From Salicibibacter cibarius (GTDB lineage: Bacteria > Bacillota > Bacilli > Bacillales > Marinococcaceae), in contig NZ_CP054705.1 in the NCBI RefSeq assembly GCF_016495725.1, positions 1,798,001 to 1,862,000 of the forward strand: 64,000 nucleotides of DNA. The letters are read 5' to 3'. The position numbers were made by a program, and so were the translations under genes. Shown piece by piece: positions 54,621-62,890 of the stretch. The notes under the pieces are model-generated. The model made no database searches. It had not been told where the DNA came from and worked only from the letters and a program-made list of their open reading frames with translations. Within the stretch, counting starts at the first letter, position 1. The number at the start of each line of letters is the position of its first letter.

Positions 54621-55895
54621 ATGGCTGAACAATGGAAGGTAGAAACGAATGCAATACACGCGGGGCAAGGGATTGATCCTGCCACGAATGCGCGGGCCGT
54701 GCCTATTTATCAAACGACATCGTATGGTTTTGATGATCCTGATCATGCGGCAAATTTATTTTCTTTAGCGGAACCCGGAAATATTTATTCACGGATCATG
54801 AACCCGACAACCGATGTATTTGAAAAACGAATCGCGGCCATGGAAGGCGGGGTTGGAGCATTAGCTACCGCGAGTGGAAGTTCCGCGATTTATCTTGCAA
54901 TTTTAAACATATGCGAGGCAGGCGATGAAATTGTCTCCGCCAGTTCGTTGTACGGAGGCACGAATAATTTATTCGTCCATACGTTGCCGCAAATCGGCAT
55001 TCACGTCCATTTTGTGGACGCTGATGACCCGGAAGCAGTTAGAGCTGCCATAACAGAGAAAACAAAGCTCGTTTTTGCCGAAACGATCGGCAATCCGGAA
55101 GGGAACGTCCTGAATACGAAGGCAGTGGCCGACGTAGCACATGAAGCAAAGATTCCACTAATTGTTGATGCGACGCTTACGACACCGATTCTCAATCGTC
55201 CGATCGAACATGGCGCTGATATCGTTATTCATTCCGCGACCAAATTCATCGGGGGACATGGGACAACCATGGGCGGTGTGATCGTGGACAGCGGCAATTT
55301 TGATTGGACGCAAGGCAAATTTCCGATGTTTACGGAACCGGATGGCAGCTATCATGGTATGGTTTTTTCCGAGGCGCTCGGTGAACTGGCCTATATTATG
55401 CGGGCGCGCGTTCGTCTTATGCGCGACATTGGCCCGACCCTCGCGCCGCAGAATGCTTTTCAATTGTTGCAAGGCTTGGAAACGTTGCACCTACGGATGG
55501 AAAGACATAGTGAAAACGCGCAAAAAGTCGCGGAATATTTGGAAGGCCACTCGCGCGTGGAATGGGTAAATTATGCCGGCCTGCCGTCCCATCCAAGCCA
55601 TGAACTTGCCAAAACGTATTTGCCGAAGGGACAAGGAGCCATTGTAACGTTTGGTGTAAAAGGAGGACGGGAAGCGGGAAGATCCTTCATCGAAAATGTC
55701 GATCTCCACTCGCATGTGGCAAATGTAGGGGATGCCAAATCCCTCGTCATTCATCCCGCCAGCACGACGCATCAACAACTCACAGAGGAAGAGTTGGAAA
55801 GATCCGGCGCATCGCAAGAGCTTATTCGCTTGTCGGTCGGCATTGAACACGTGGATGACATTATTGCCGACATTGATAAAGGGTTGAAGCAATGA
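54621..55895 (+). CDS. metY: O-acetylhomoserine sulfhydrylase (MetY-type Cys/Met PLP enzyme)
   Basis: A 424-residue PLP enzyme. [22 protein letters not shown] is typical of O-acetylhomoserine aminocarboxypropyltransferases. [18 protein letters not shown] follows, and the Schiff-base Lys lies in [17 protein letters not shown]. It makes homocysteine from O-acetylhomoserine and sulfide. ATG 54621 is set by AGGGAGAG upstream. It sits 88 bases after comEA, where Bacillus has comEB, so it appears inserted into the competence locus. The gap before it is too short for an S-box, and none was seen. Confidence 0.88.
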   Translation: MAEQWKVETNAIHAGQGIDPATNARAVPIYQTTSYGFDDPDHAANLFSLAEPGNIYSRIMNPTTDVFEKRIAAMEGGVGALATASGSSAIYLAILNICEAGDEIVSASSLYGGTNNLFVHTLPQIGIHVHFVDADDPEAVRAAITEKTKLVFAETIGNPEGNVLNTKAVADVAHEAKIPLIVDATLTTPILNRPIEHGADIVIHSATKFIGGHGTTMGGVIVDSGNFDWTQGKFPMFTEPDGSYHGMVFSEALGELAYIMRARVRLMRDIGPTLAPQNAFQLLQGLETLHLRMERHSENAQKVAEYLEGHSRVEWVNYAGLPSHPSHELAKTYLPKGQGAIVTFGVKGGREAGRSFIENVDLHSHVANVGDAKSLVIHPASTTHQQLTEEELERSGASQELIRLSVGIEHVDDIIADIDKGLKQ

Positions 55896-55956
55896 AGGGG
55901 TAGTGCTACGACTGGAATTTCTTTCACAGCGTTCAAAATTAATCATTTATGCACGG

Positions 55957-56150
55957 TTTTTGAGACAAAAATCCGGCCAATTTTAGGCTTTTGGCTTAAT
56001 CCCTCTTTTGAAGACAAAATTTTAGTATCTCGATCGTTTTGTCCTGCATTCAATCTTTTCAGGACAAAACGACCGCTTGTTCACCATTTTTGTCTTCATT
56101 CATCGCTTTTCAAGACAAAATTCTCAGATCAACTGTAGCTTTGTCATCAT
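55957..56150. repeat. Tandem array D, four units of about 50 nt with inverted repeats
   Basis: TTTTG/C-A-GACAAAA-type units start at 55957, 56005, 56055 and 56106 (spacing 48, 50 and 51). The flank between units 2 and 3 forms a perfect 12-bp stem CGTTTTGTCCTG / CAGGACAAAACG, and between units 3 and 4 TTTTGTCTT / AAGACAAAA. There is no coding potential. It lies 62 bases after metY. Confidence 0.75.
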
Positions 56151-56309
56151 CTCAGGCGCTTTGCTTTACCTTAAAATAACTTCACATAGGTGGTCTATGT
56201 TCGATCACGTAGCAATCCAATGCGCCTTAGTGCAAATGTTATCTATCGGAAGTTTCCAATGATAGAAATACTTTTTGGTATGAAACGAGAAACCAATGCT
56301 TAGTATCAA

Positions 56310-56432
56310 ATGAGTCCTCAGGAAGCAGATCTGCGGACACAAAGCGTTGCTCCTGAGCCAGATGAGTCCTCAGGAAGCAGATCTGCGGACACAAAGTGTT
56401 GTTCCTGAGCCAGATGAGTCCTCAGGCTCGGG
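56310..56432. repeat. Tandem array A, exact 52-nt period
   Basis: Units beginning ATGAGTCCTCAGG start at 56310, 56362 and 56414. The first two are nearly identical and the third is cut short after CTCAGG. Each full unit has the palindrome GCAGATCTGC and the arms CTCAGGA / TCCTGAG. Confidence 0.9.
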
Positions 56433-56519
56433 TTTTGGGGGCTTCCATTCTCCTTATCATCCTCAATATACCTTCCTGGTTTTACTCTTTCCCCCTCTCA
56501 TAACGACCTTCTAGAAATA

Positions 56520-56776
56520 ATAGGGGTGAGGCTAAGACTTCCCCTAAGTCGACACATCTAATTAGAGCGGGAAGCCCTCGCTTTAGATGACACCGCAATC
56601 CCTGTCTCTCACAGAGCCTCTTGTTCTCCGTTAGAGGGGTTACTGTGCTTCGCTTGTACCTCTCGGAGCTACTCGATCTCTGTCCGAGGGATAACTGCCT
56701 CGAAGGACGGGTTGAAACCGGATGGAGCCTGTAGTTTTGCCTTTTCCAACCTCTAACCTCCAGAAAGGATGATCGC
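56520..56776. other. Structured non-coding stretch before comEC
   Basis: No gene is seen. CATCTAATTAGAGCGGGAAGCCCTCGCTTTAGATG-like arms (56555-56590) fold into a hairpin. GAAGCCCTCGCTTTAG resembles the right-end hairpin of IS605/IS1341 (tnpB) elements, and further stems around 56630-56720 may form. It could be the worn end of such an element, or a leader RNA of comEC. Confidence 0.35.
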
Positions 56777-59104
56777 TTGCGCGGAAACTATTATCTTTTT
56801 GCGGCGGCAATCGGGCTTGGCATCGCCGTTGCTCTTTCTTCTCATCGTACAATGGCGATTACCTGTGCTCTTCTTGTTATCATTTATCTGAGTATTAAAA
56901 ACAAATCATTAGTTTTGATGTTGGTGCTTGTTTTAACAGGTGCGGGGGCAGCTGCTTGGGCATATGTTGTCGATGGGCAAAATGAGACAATGCTCCACGA
57001 GGAAGTTGACACGATCCACGGACAAATCGATGATGTTCCCGAAATGGATGGGGACCGTGTCTCTTTTTTACTGCAACTGCCGGAAGGAAAAGAACGCGTC
57101 CAAGTTTTTGCGCGTCTCGTTGACGAAGAGGCATTATCGGCATTTGCTGATTTAAGTCCCGGTCATGAATGCACAATTGCCGGTGAAATGCGCGCGCCGC
57201 GTTCGGCAAGAAATTTTAACGCGTTTGATTATCAAACGTTTTTATATGAGCAGCGGGTGCACTGGACGTTTCATCATGTGCAGGGAGAAGATGACATGAT
57301 TTGCCGAGCGTCTGCGGGCTCAGCGATAACGAGCGTGAAGCAATGGCGGCATACCGGGATTCGTTTTATTGAGGATGTATTTCCGGGTGACATTCAAGGG
57401 TTGGCAATGGCGTTGCTTTTCGGAGAACGTTCCCATATGGAAGCGGAGACGCTGGAAGCTTATCAGGACTTGGGGATCGTTCATTTACTTGCTATTTCCG
57501 GTTTGCACGTGGGATTGGTGAGCGGTTTTCTTTTCTTCTTTTTCATCCGATTGGGAATTAGCCGCGAGCGGGCCTGTGAACTTTTATTGATTCTTCTGCC
57601 ATTGTATGCGCTACTGGCAGGTGCGGCACCGTCTGTTTTAAGGGCCGTTCTGATGAGTTGTGCTGTGCTTTCATGTATTCGTTTCCGTGTGCCGCTTCAT
57701 CCTGCCGATGGCATCAGTCTTGCTTTTATTGGTCTACTTTTGTACAACCCGTATATGCTTTTTCATGTCGGCTTTCAATTATCATTCGCCATTTCCTTTG
57801 CGTTAATCGCTTCAGCTGCTATTTTTGCAGGAGCGAAGACACGTCTCCGTCAATTTATGTTCGTCTCCATCCTCGCGCAAGTGGTTTCTTTTCCGCTGAT
57901 TGTATACCACTTTCACACCTATTCCCTTTTAAGTTTACCATTGAATATCGCCTTTGTGCCTGTTGTTTCCGTTATTATTTTACCGGCGGTTTGGGTGCTG
58001 TTTCTTCTATCCATGATTTCTCCTTTTCTGTCTTCCGTCTGGCTCTTGCTGTTGGAAAAAATGGTTGCTGTCTTCCATACTGTTTTTACCTATGTCCATC
58101 AACATTCGGGCTTGATTCTCGTCTTCGGAAAAGCCTCAGGCGTTTGGGTTATATTGATGGTTGTACTTGTGATCATTGTGGCTATATTATTTGAAAAAAG
58201 ACGTAAGTCGTTCGTTTATGCCGCCGTGCTTGTGACTGTCGTTACTGCATTTCAATATTTTTACCCCTATTTTGATTCTCAGCTACGGGTAACTTTTATC
58301 GACGTTGGTCAAGGAGGTAGCATTTTAATCGAGTTGCCTTATCAGCGAGGGGTGTATTTAATTGACGGTGGAGGGGCGATAACATTTCCAAAAGAAAACT
58401 GGCAGGAGCAGGAACAACGACCGGATCCGGGCCGGCAAACGGTCGTGCCGTATTTGCAATCGCTCGGCATCAGCCACCTGGATAAAGTGATTGTGACGCA
58501 TGGGGATTATGATCATTATGGCGGGCTTTTTGCTGTCGTTGAAGAGATGAGTGTGGACACACTTTTATATCCGCATGCGGAAATTGATAACGATGAAGTG
58601 GAACATTTTCTCGTGCATGCGCAGGAACAGGGGGCACAGCTTGCGTTTGTCCATGAAGGAATGGGATGGTCGGTCGATGCATTCGCTTTTCACATTTTAC
58701 ACCCGACACAAGAAGGGGGCGGGGAATGGGAATCGGATAATGACCAATCAATCGTCATTGATGCGCACCTTTACGGTACGCGCTGGCTGTTCACCGGCGA
58801 TTTGGAAGAGGAAGGAGAAAAGCGATTAATCAGGGATTACCCTGACTTAAGGGCCGATATTCTGAAAGCAGGCCATCACGGCAGCCAAACGTCGACGATC
58901 CCTTCATTTGTAGAGCATCTGAGACCAACGGCAGCGGTGATTTCAGCGGGAGAAAACAATCGCTACAATCATCCGCATCCGGACGTGATTCAAACCCTTG
59001 AAGAGGCAGGGGTGCAAATTTTTAGAACGGATGAACAGGGGGCGGCGCGATTTTACTATCAAGACCGAAGATGGCACGGGGAGACAATGATTGATGAGGA
59101 GTAA
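56777..59104 (+). CDS. comEC: DNA internalization channel protein ComEC
   Basis: A 775-residue polytopic membrane protein that carries single-stranded DNA into the cell during competence. Two N-terminal helices precede an OB-like extracellular domain, and the central competence domain (LLAISGLHVGLVSGFLFFFF) follows. The C-terminal metallo-beta-lactamase-like domain has FIDVGQGGS, VTHGDYDHYGG, FTGDLEEEGE and LKAGHHGSQTS, a nuclease-type site. The start is TTG 56777, after AAAGGATG, with no ATG nearby. It is separated from comEA by metY and about 880 bases of repeats. Confidence 0.93.
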   Translation: MRGNYYLFAAAIGLGIAVALSSHRTMAITCALLVIIYLSIKNKSLVLMLVLVLTGAGAAAWAYVVDGQNETMLHEEVDTIHGQIDDVPEMDGDRVSFLLQLPEGKERVQVFARLVDEEALSAFADLSPGHECTIAGEMRAPRSARNFNAFDYQTFLYEQRVHWTFHHVQGEDDMICRASAGSAITSVKQWRHTGIRFIEDVFPGDIQGLAMALLFGERSHMEAETLEAYQDLGIVHLLAISGLHVGLVSGFLFFFFIRLGISRERACELLLILLPLYALLAGAAPSVLRAVLMSCAVLSCIRFRVPLHPADGISLAFIGLLLYNPYMLFHVGFQLSFAISFALIASAAIFAGAKTRLRQFMFVSILAQVVSFPLIVYHFHTYSLLSLPLNIAFVPVVSVIILPAVWVLFLLSMISPFLSSVWLLLLEKMVAVFHTVFTYVHQHSGLILVFGKASGVWVILMVVLVIIVAILFEKRRKSFVYAAVLVTVVTAFQYFYPYFDSQLRVTFIDVGQGGSILIELPYQRGVYLIDGGGAITFPKENWQEQEQRPDPGRQTVVPYLQSLGISHLDKVIVTHGDYDHYGGLFAVVEEMSVDTLLYPHAEIDNDEVEHFLVHAQEQGAQLAFVHEGMGWSVDAFAFHILHPTQEGGGEWESDNDQSIVIDAHLYGTRWLFTGDLEEEGEKRLIRDYPDLRADILKAGHHGSQTSTIPSFVEHLRPTAAVISAGENNRYNHPHPDVIQTLEEAGVQIFRTDEQGAARFYYQDRRWHGETMIDEE

Positions 59105-59130
59105 ACGGGAAGTATCGTAGAAATAGTCTC

Positions 59131-59345
59131 ATGGAGCCTGAAAAGGTCCTACGCCCGCCGAAAAGATCGCCATGAAGCAGTGATGGAGCCCGAAATGGGC
59201 TTGCGCCCGCCGAAAAGGTCGTCATGAAGCGCCCATGTAGCTCGAAATGATCATACGCACACCGAGCCGGTCACTATGAAGCCTCCATGGACCCCGAAAT
59301 GGGTACGGGCACACCGAAAAGGTCGCCATAAAGCACTCATGGAGC
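59131..59345. repeat. Tandem array B, exact 52-nt period, degenerate
   Basis: ATGGAGCC-like units start at 59131, 59183, 59235, 59287 and 59339, always 52 bases apart though bases differ. Small stems change in matched fashion: CCT-GAAA-AGG in unit 1, AGCCC-GAAAT-GGGCT in unit 2, ACCC-CGAAAT-GGGT in unit 4. There is no open reading frame of interest. Confidence 0.88.
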
Positions 59346-59349
59346 ATAA

Positions 59350-59380
59350 AAAAGCCAGGGCCTTTGTTGCCCCGGCTTTT
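59350..59380 (-). terminator. Terminator of yqzM
   Basis: On the minus strand AAAAGCCGGGGC pairs with GCCCTGGCTTTT around AACAAAG (one G-T pair), giving a U tract. It overlaps the yqzM stop and could also end comEC transcription. Confidence 0.75.
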
Positions 59381-59519
59381 AAAAACTCCCCACAAATTCG
59401 ACGATGACCGCCACGATAAAAACAGTCGCAAAAAATCCAAATGAAACGACAAAGCCGACCGCGCCATCAAGAAAATCATTGCGTTTGCTTTGCACATCTT
59501 TTTCAAATTCGTTGCCCAT
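59379..59519 (-). CDS. yqzM: Small membrane protein YqzM
   Basis: A 46-residue protein: MGNEFEKDVQSKRND, then FLDGAVGFVVSFGFFAT and a single membrane segment ending in EFVGSF. It matches the Bacillus YqzM family in length, in the EFEKDVQSKRND start and in position (minus strand between comEC and holA). GGTGACC lies in front of the ATG. Function unknown. Confidence 0.88.
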   Translation of the reverse strand: MGNEFEKDVQSKRNDFLDGAVGFVVSFGFFATVFIVAVIVEFVGSF

Positions 59520-59605
59520 GTTCGGTGACCCTCCTTGTCTTGTACACATTATAAGACATGAAAGAGTAAAAATCCAGGTACGTCATCCATTTGTTAAGAG
59601 TTGTC

Positions 59606-59632
59606 ACCCATAAATCCCGTAAGCATAGGATA
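59606..59632 (+). promoter_or_regulatory. Candidate SigK-type promoter between yqzM and holA
   Basis: AC (59606-59607), 16 bases, then CATAGGATA (59624-59632) fits the SigK consensus AC-N16-CATANNNTA. GCATAGGATAAA is identical to the stretch before sigK. A hairpin at 59672 follows, so any transcript may be short. Confidence 0.4.
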
Positions 59633-59671
59633 AAATAATGGGTACCGACTCGGATTTACAGGTGCGAAAAC

Positions 59672-59713
59672 CGTTGGTGCGCGGATTCCTAGGCCTTCGT
59701 ACCAACGTTTATT
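59672..59713 (+). terminator. Hairpin upstream of holA
   Basis: CGTTGGT (59672-59678) pairs with ACCAACG (59701-59707), then TTTATTATA. It may be a terminator or attenuator before holA. Nothing else is recognisable in 59714-59848. Confidence 0.5.
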
Positions 59714-59848
59714 ATAAATCAAAGGCGGCGCACGTGCATGCGTTGCCTTTGTGCTTGTTCGGTTTGGATCAATTGCAAATAGGAGGGGCTTTTATTAGGA
59801 TAGGGAGAGAATAGATGGAATATACATACGGAAAAGAGGCAAGGGTCG

Positions 59849-60883
59849 ATGAGCACCTATTTGCAAACGAAGGAAAAGATTACAGCCGGGCATTTTTCCT
59901 CAATTTATTTTTTTTATGGTACGGAAACGTATATGATGGATGACCTCGTTTGGCAAATTAGCCGGCATGCCCTGGGAGATACCGAGAGAGACTTCAATTT
60001 TTCGCAATTCGACATGAGGGACGTTCCCGTACAGGAGGGGATCGAAGAGGCGGAAACGGTAAGTTTTTTCGGCCCGGGAAGGGTTATTGTGTTTCAACAT
60101 GCGCGTTTTCTGACCGGAGCGAAAGATAAGGATATGCCGCTGCACGATTTGAAGAGATTGGAGACTTTTTTAAATGATCCGCCGCCGGAGAACATCGTTG
60201 TTTTTGCAGTTGAATCACAAAAGGTGGATGAACGCAAAAAAATTGTGAAAAAATTAAAAGATGTGGGTGAAACAGTTGAAGCATCGCCCTTGCAAGGTGA
60301 TCGGCTAAAGCAATGGATAAGGGAGAAAGCAAAAGAAGAAAACATTTCCCTAACGGCTGAGGCTATCGATGAACTGTTGGGGCGTTCGAATTCGGACCTT
60401 TTAACATTAGAAAAAGAAATTCAAAAATGCGCCCAATATGTCAATTTCAATGGGGAAATTAATGCATCCATTGTGCGCGCGCTCGTTCCCAGAAGTTTGG
60501 AGGATAATATCTTTCAGCTCATCGATGCGGTAAGCGATAACTATACGGCAAAAGCGTTACAATTATTCGATGATTTACTCAGAAACGGGGAGGAACCGAT
60601 AAAAATTATCGCTCTTATCGGTCGTCAGTTTCGCTTGTTAAACCTTGCAGCGGAGATGGACAAGCGCGGATACAGCCAACAAAAAATAGCCCGGCAACTG
60701 GGAGTGCCTCCATTCGTTGCCAAACGACTGTCTGCAAAAGCGAAAACAGTTAAGGGCGAAGCGGTGGGTCGTGCGCTTTCATTAATTGCGGAAACCGACT
60801 ACAAAATGAAGCAGGGCGCCGTGGAAAAAAAGAGCGGGGTGGCTTTGTTAATCGCCCGCCTGCCACGGGTGTTAGCGGCATAA
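59849..60883 (+). CDS. holA: DNA polymerase III delta subunit
   Basis: A 344-residue clamp-loader subunit that opens the beta clamp. It shows YFFYGTETYMMDDLV near the N-terminus, FFGPGRVIVFQHARF, and the helical domain with LLGRSNSDLLTLEKEIQK and GEEPIKIIALIGRQFRLL. AGGCAAGGG precedes the ATG. The position after comEC/yqzM and before rpsT is the Bacillus arrangement. Confidence 0.95.
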   Translation: MSTYLQTKEKITAGHFSSIYFFYGTETYMMDDLVWQISRHALGDTERDFNFSQFDMRDVPVQEGIEEAETVSFFGPGRVIVFQHARFLTGAKDKDMPLHDLKRLETFLNDPPPENIVVFAVESQKVDERKKIVKKLKDVGETVEASPLQGDRLKQWIREKAKEENISLTAEAIDELLGRSNSDLLTLEKEIQKCAQYVNFNGEINASIVRALVPRSLEDNIFQLIDAVSDNYTAKALQLFDDLLRNGEEPIKIIALIGRQFRLLNLAAEMDKRGYSQQKIARQLGVPPFVAKRLSAKAKTVKGEAVGRALSLIAETDYKMKQGAVEKKSGVALLIARLPRVLAA

Positions 60884-60894
60884 TTTGCTGGGTG

Positions 60895-61170
60895 ATTAGG
60901 TCGCCAACCGGGCTCGATGAAGCCCTAACGCATGAACGCTGGGGCCGTTAGGTCGTCAACCGGGCTCGATGGATCCCTAACGCAAGATCGCAGAGGTCGT
61001 TAGGTCGCCAACCGGGCTCGATGAAGCCCTAACGCATGAACGCTGGGGCCGTTAGGTCGTCAACCGGGCTCGATGGATCCCTAACGCAAGATCGCAGAGG
61101 TCGTTAGGTCGTCAACCGGGCTCGATGAAGCCCTAACGCATGAACGCTGGGGCCGTTAGGTCGTCAACGC
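60895..61170. repeat. Tandem array C, exact 52-nt period with alternating A/B units
   Basis: GTTAGGTCG units start at 60895, 60947, 60999, 61051, 61103 and 61155 (last one partial). Units alternate between two forms, so the true repeat is 104 nt. Each unit has an outer stem GTTAGG / CCTAAC and an inner stem GGGCT / AGCCC (form A) or a weaker GGG / CCC (form B). It fills nearly the whole gap between holA and rpsT. Confidence 0.95.
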
Positions 61171-61199
61171 CCGCTCCCCCTCCGCAAAACCATTAAAAA

Positions 61200-61220
61200 A
61201 ACGACTCTTTAGGAGTCGTT
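61200..61220 (-). terminator. Terminator of rpsT
   Basis: AACGACTC and GAGTCGTT form a perfect eight-base stem. On the minus strand it is followed by a run of T. Confidence 0.9.
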
Positions 61221-61224
61221 CATT

Positions 61225-61494
61225 TTAACTTGCGGTCGCTTGATTCAATTTCCGTTCCATTTGGGATTTTTTGCGAGCAGCGGTATTTCTATGAAGAATG
61301 CCTTTGCTGACGGCTTTGTCAACTTTCTTCTCTGCCAATTTGAACGTGTCTTTTGCACCTTCGACATCTTGATTGTCAAGTTTCTTTTCAAATTCTTTAA
61401 TCGCGGTACGCATGGATGATTTGAACGCTTGGTTTTTCACGCGTTGTTCTTCATTCAAGCGCACGCGTTTTTTAGCTGATTTAATGTTAGCCAA
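61225..61494 (-). CDS. rpsT: 30S ribosomal protein S20
   Basis: An 89-residue basic, helical protein of the small subunit. After the start it reads ANIKSAKKRVRLNEEQR, then GILHRNTAARKKSQMERKLN. TTG 61494 is chosen because AGGAGGTG is six bases upstream and the family starts MANIKSA; the ATG three codons earlier would lie in the ribosome site. It is divergent from gpr, as in Bacillus. Confidence 0.95.
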   Translation of the reverse strand: MANIKSAKKRVRLNEEQRVKNQAFKSSMRTAIKEFEKKLDNQDVEGAKDTFKLAEKKVDKAVSKGILHRNTAARKKSQMERKLNQATAS

Positions 61495-61749
61495 ATCTTT
61501 CACCTCCTGATGGTCTAAGCTTGGCAGGTAAGAAAGGATAAATCAATTTTTTTACCTGCATAAGTGCAACTAAAACTTTTCGTCATAAAAGCTTGGCGAA
61601 AAGCCAAGTCTTCTAACAAGTACATTGACAAAATGGATTGTATCAAATACGTCCGTGCCTTGCAAGCCGTTCCGCTCATTTCCTTCCGGTATATTTTATA
61701 GGATTTGGGAAACCGTAAGCAAAAAGAGATGCGTGGGAGGATGAGAGAT

Positions 61750-62829
61750 TTGGAACTGTCTTCGTTTCAACCCCGTAGCGACCTTGCGGTGGAAGATGAG
61801 AATGTTCTTCCCAATCGGGATAAAAATGGGATTATTGTGAACGAACGGGAAGTCGATGACATTACGATTGTGCATGTGGATATTGACGAAGAGGGGGCAA
61901 ATCGAACGGGGAGAGAGCCTGGTAACTACTTAACCTTGGAAACGCTTGGCATAAGAGAAAAAGATACAAAGATGCAGGCAAGTCTCATTCGTGTATTGAG
62001 CGAAGAGTTCAAAGCATTTATGGAGGCGTGCGGCTTAAATGAAAAAAGCAGTTGTCTGGTGATCGGGCTTGGAAATCGCGATGTAACGCCTGACGCCCTT
62101 GGTCCGAAAACGGTGGAACAGCTGGTTGTTACCCGTCATTTATTTGAATTGGGGCACATGGAAAACGAGGATGAATATCGGAATGTCTCCGCTATGGCCC
62201 CCGGAGTGATGGGGGTGACAGGGATTGAAACGAGCGAAGTGCTGTTTGGTATCGTAGAAAAAACAAAACCTGATTTTGTCGTTGCCGTTGATGCTTTGGC
62301 GGCACGTTCAATCGAGCGGGTAAACGCGACTATTCAAATATCCGACACAGGGATCCATCCGGGGTCAGGGGTAAAAAATGCCCGTAAACAACTGAACGAA
62401 GAAACGCTCGGGGTACCTGTGATCGGGATTGGCATCCCCACTGTTGTAGATGCCGTATCCATCACGAGTGACACGATCGATTTTTTGTTTAAGCATTTCG
62501 GGCGGGAAGTAAAAGACCGGGAAAACCCGACCAGTGTATTGACGCCGCCGGGAATGACTTTCGGAGAGCGAAAACAGCTCGATGATGAAGATTTGCCGAA
62601 CGAAAATGATCGGAAAAAATATTTCGGGATCGTCGGGACATTGGAAGATGAAGATAAACGTCAACTTATTCAAGAAGTGCTTAACCCCCTTGGCCATAAT
62701 TTGATGGTCACGCCTAAAGAGGTAGACACATTTATGGAAGATATGGCAAATGTCGTGGCCGAGTCCTTAAACATTGCCTTTCATAAAGCGGTGACAACAG
62801 AATCTAGCGGGCATTACACCCATGAATAA
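61750..62829 (+). CDS. gpr: Spore germination protease GPR
   Basis: A protease of about 359 residues (A25 family) that degrades small acid-soluble spore proteins early in germination. RSDLAVE marks the pro-segment boundary. [49 protein letters not shown] and HPGSGV follow. TTG 61750 is preferred because GGGAGG lies nine bases upstream; in-frame ATG codons at 61741 and 61729 and a TTG at 61705 are alternatives giving a longer pro-segment. spoIIP follows 61 bases later. Confidence 0.93.
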   Translation: MELSSFQPRSDLAVEDENVLPNRDKNGIIVNEREVDDITIVHVDIDEEGANRTGREPGNYLTLETLGIREKDTKMQASLIRVLSEEFKAFMEACGLNEKSSCLVIGLGNRDVTPDALGPKTVEQLVVTRHLFELGHMENEDEYRNVSAMAPGVMGVTGIETSEVLFGIVEKTKPDFVVAVDALAARSIERVNATIQISDTGIHPGSGVKNARKQLNEETLGVPVIGIGIPTVVDAVSITSDTIDFLFKHFGREVKDRENPTSVLTPPGMTFGERKQLDDEDLPNENDRKKYFGIVGTLEDEDKRQLIQEVLNPLGHNLMVTPKEVDTFMEDMANVVAESLNIAFHKAVTTESSGHYTHE

Positions 62830-62890
62830 CAATCGGTTGTTCTAGTGATAGATATCGCTCATAGAATGGTAGCGTAAGGAGGACGAGCCC

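Noticed and set aside
57658-58194. 178-codon open frame inside comEC
   Set aside because: It is an out-of-frame shadow of a long membrane-protein gene, rich in Cys, Phe and Arg with no motif or ribosome site.
60895-61170. CRISPR-like regular spacing
   Set aside because: The 52-nt units abut each other with no unique spacers, and no cas gene is present. It is a plain tandem array.
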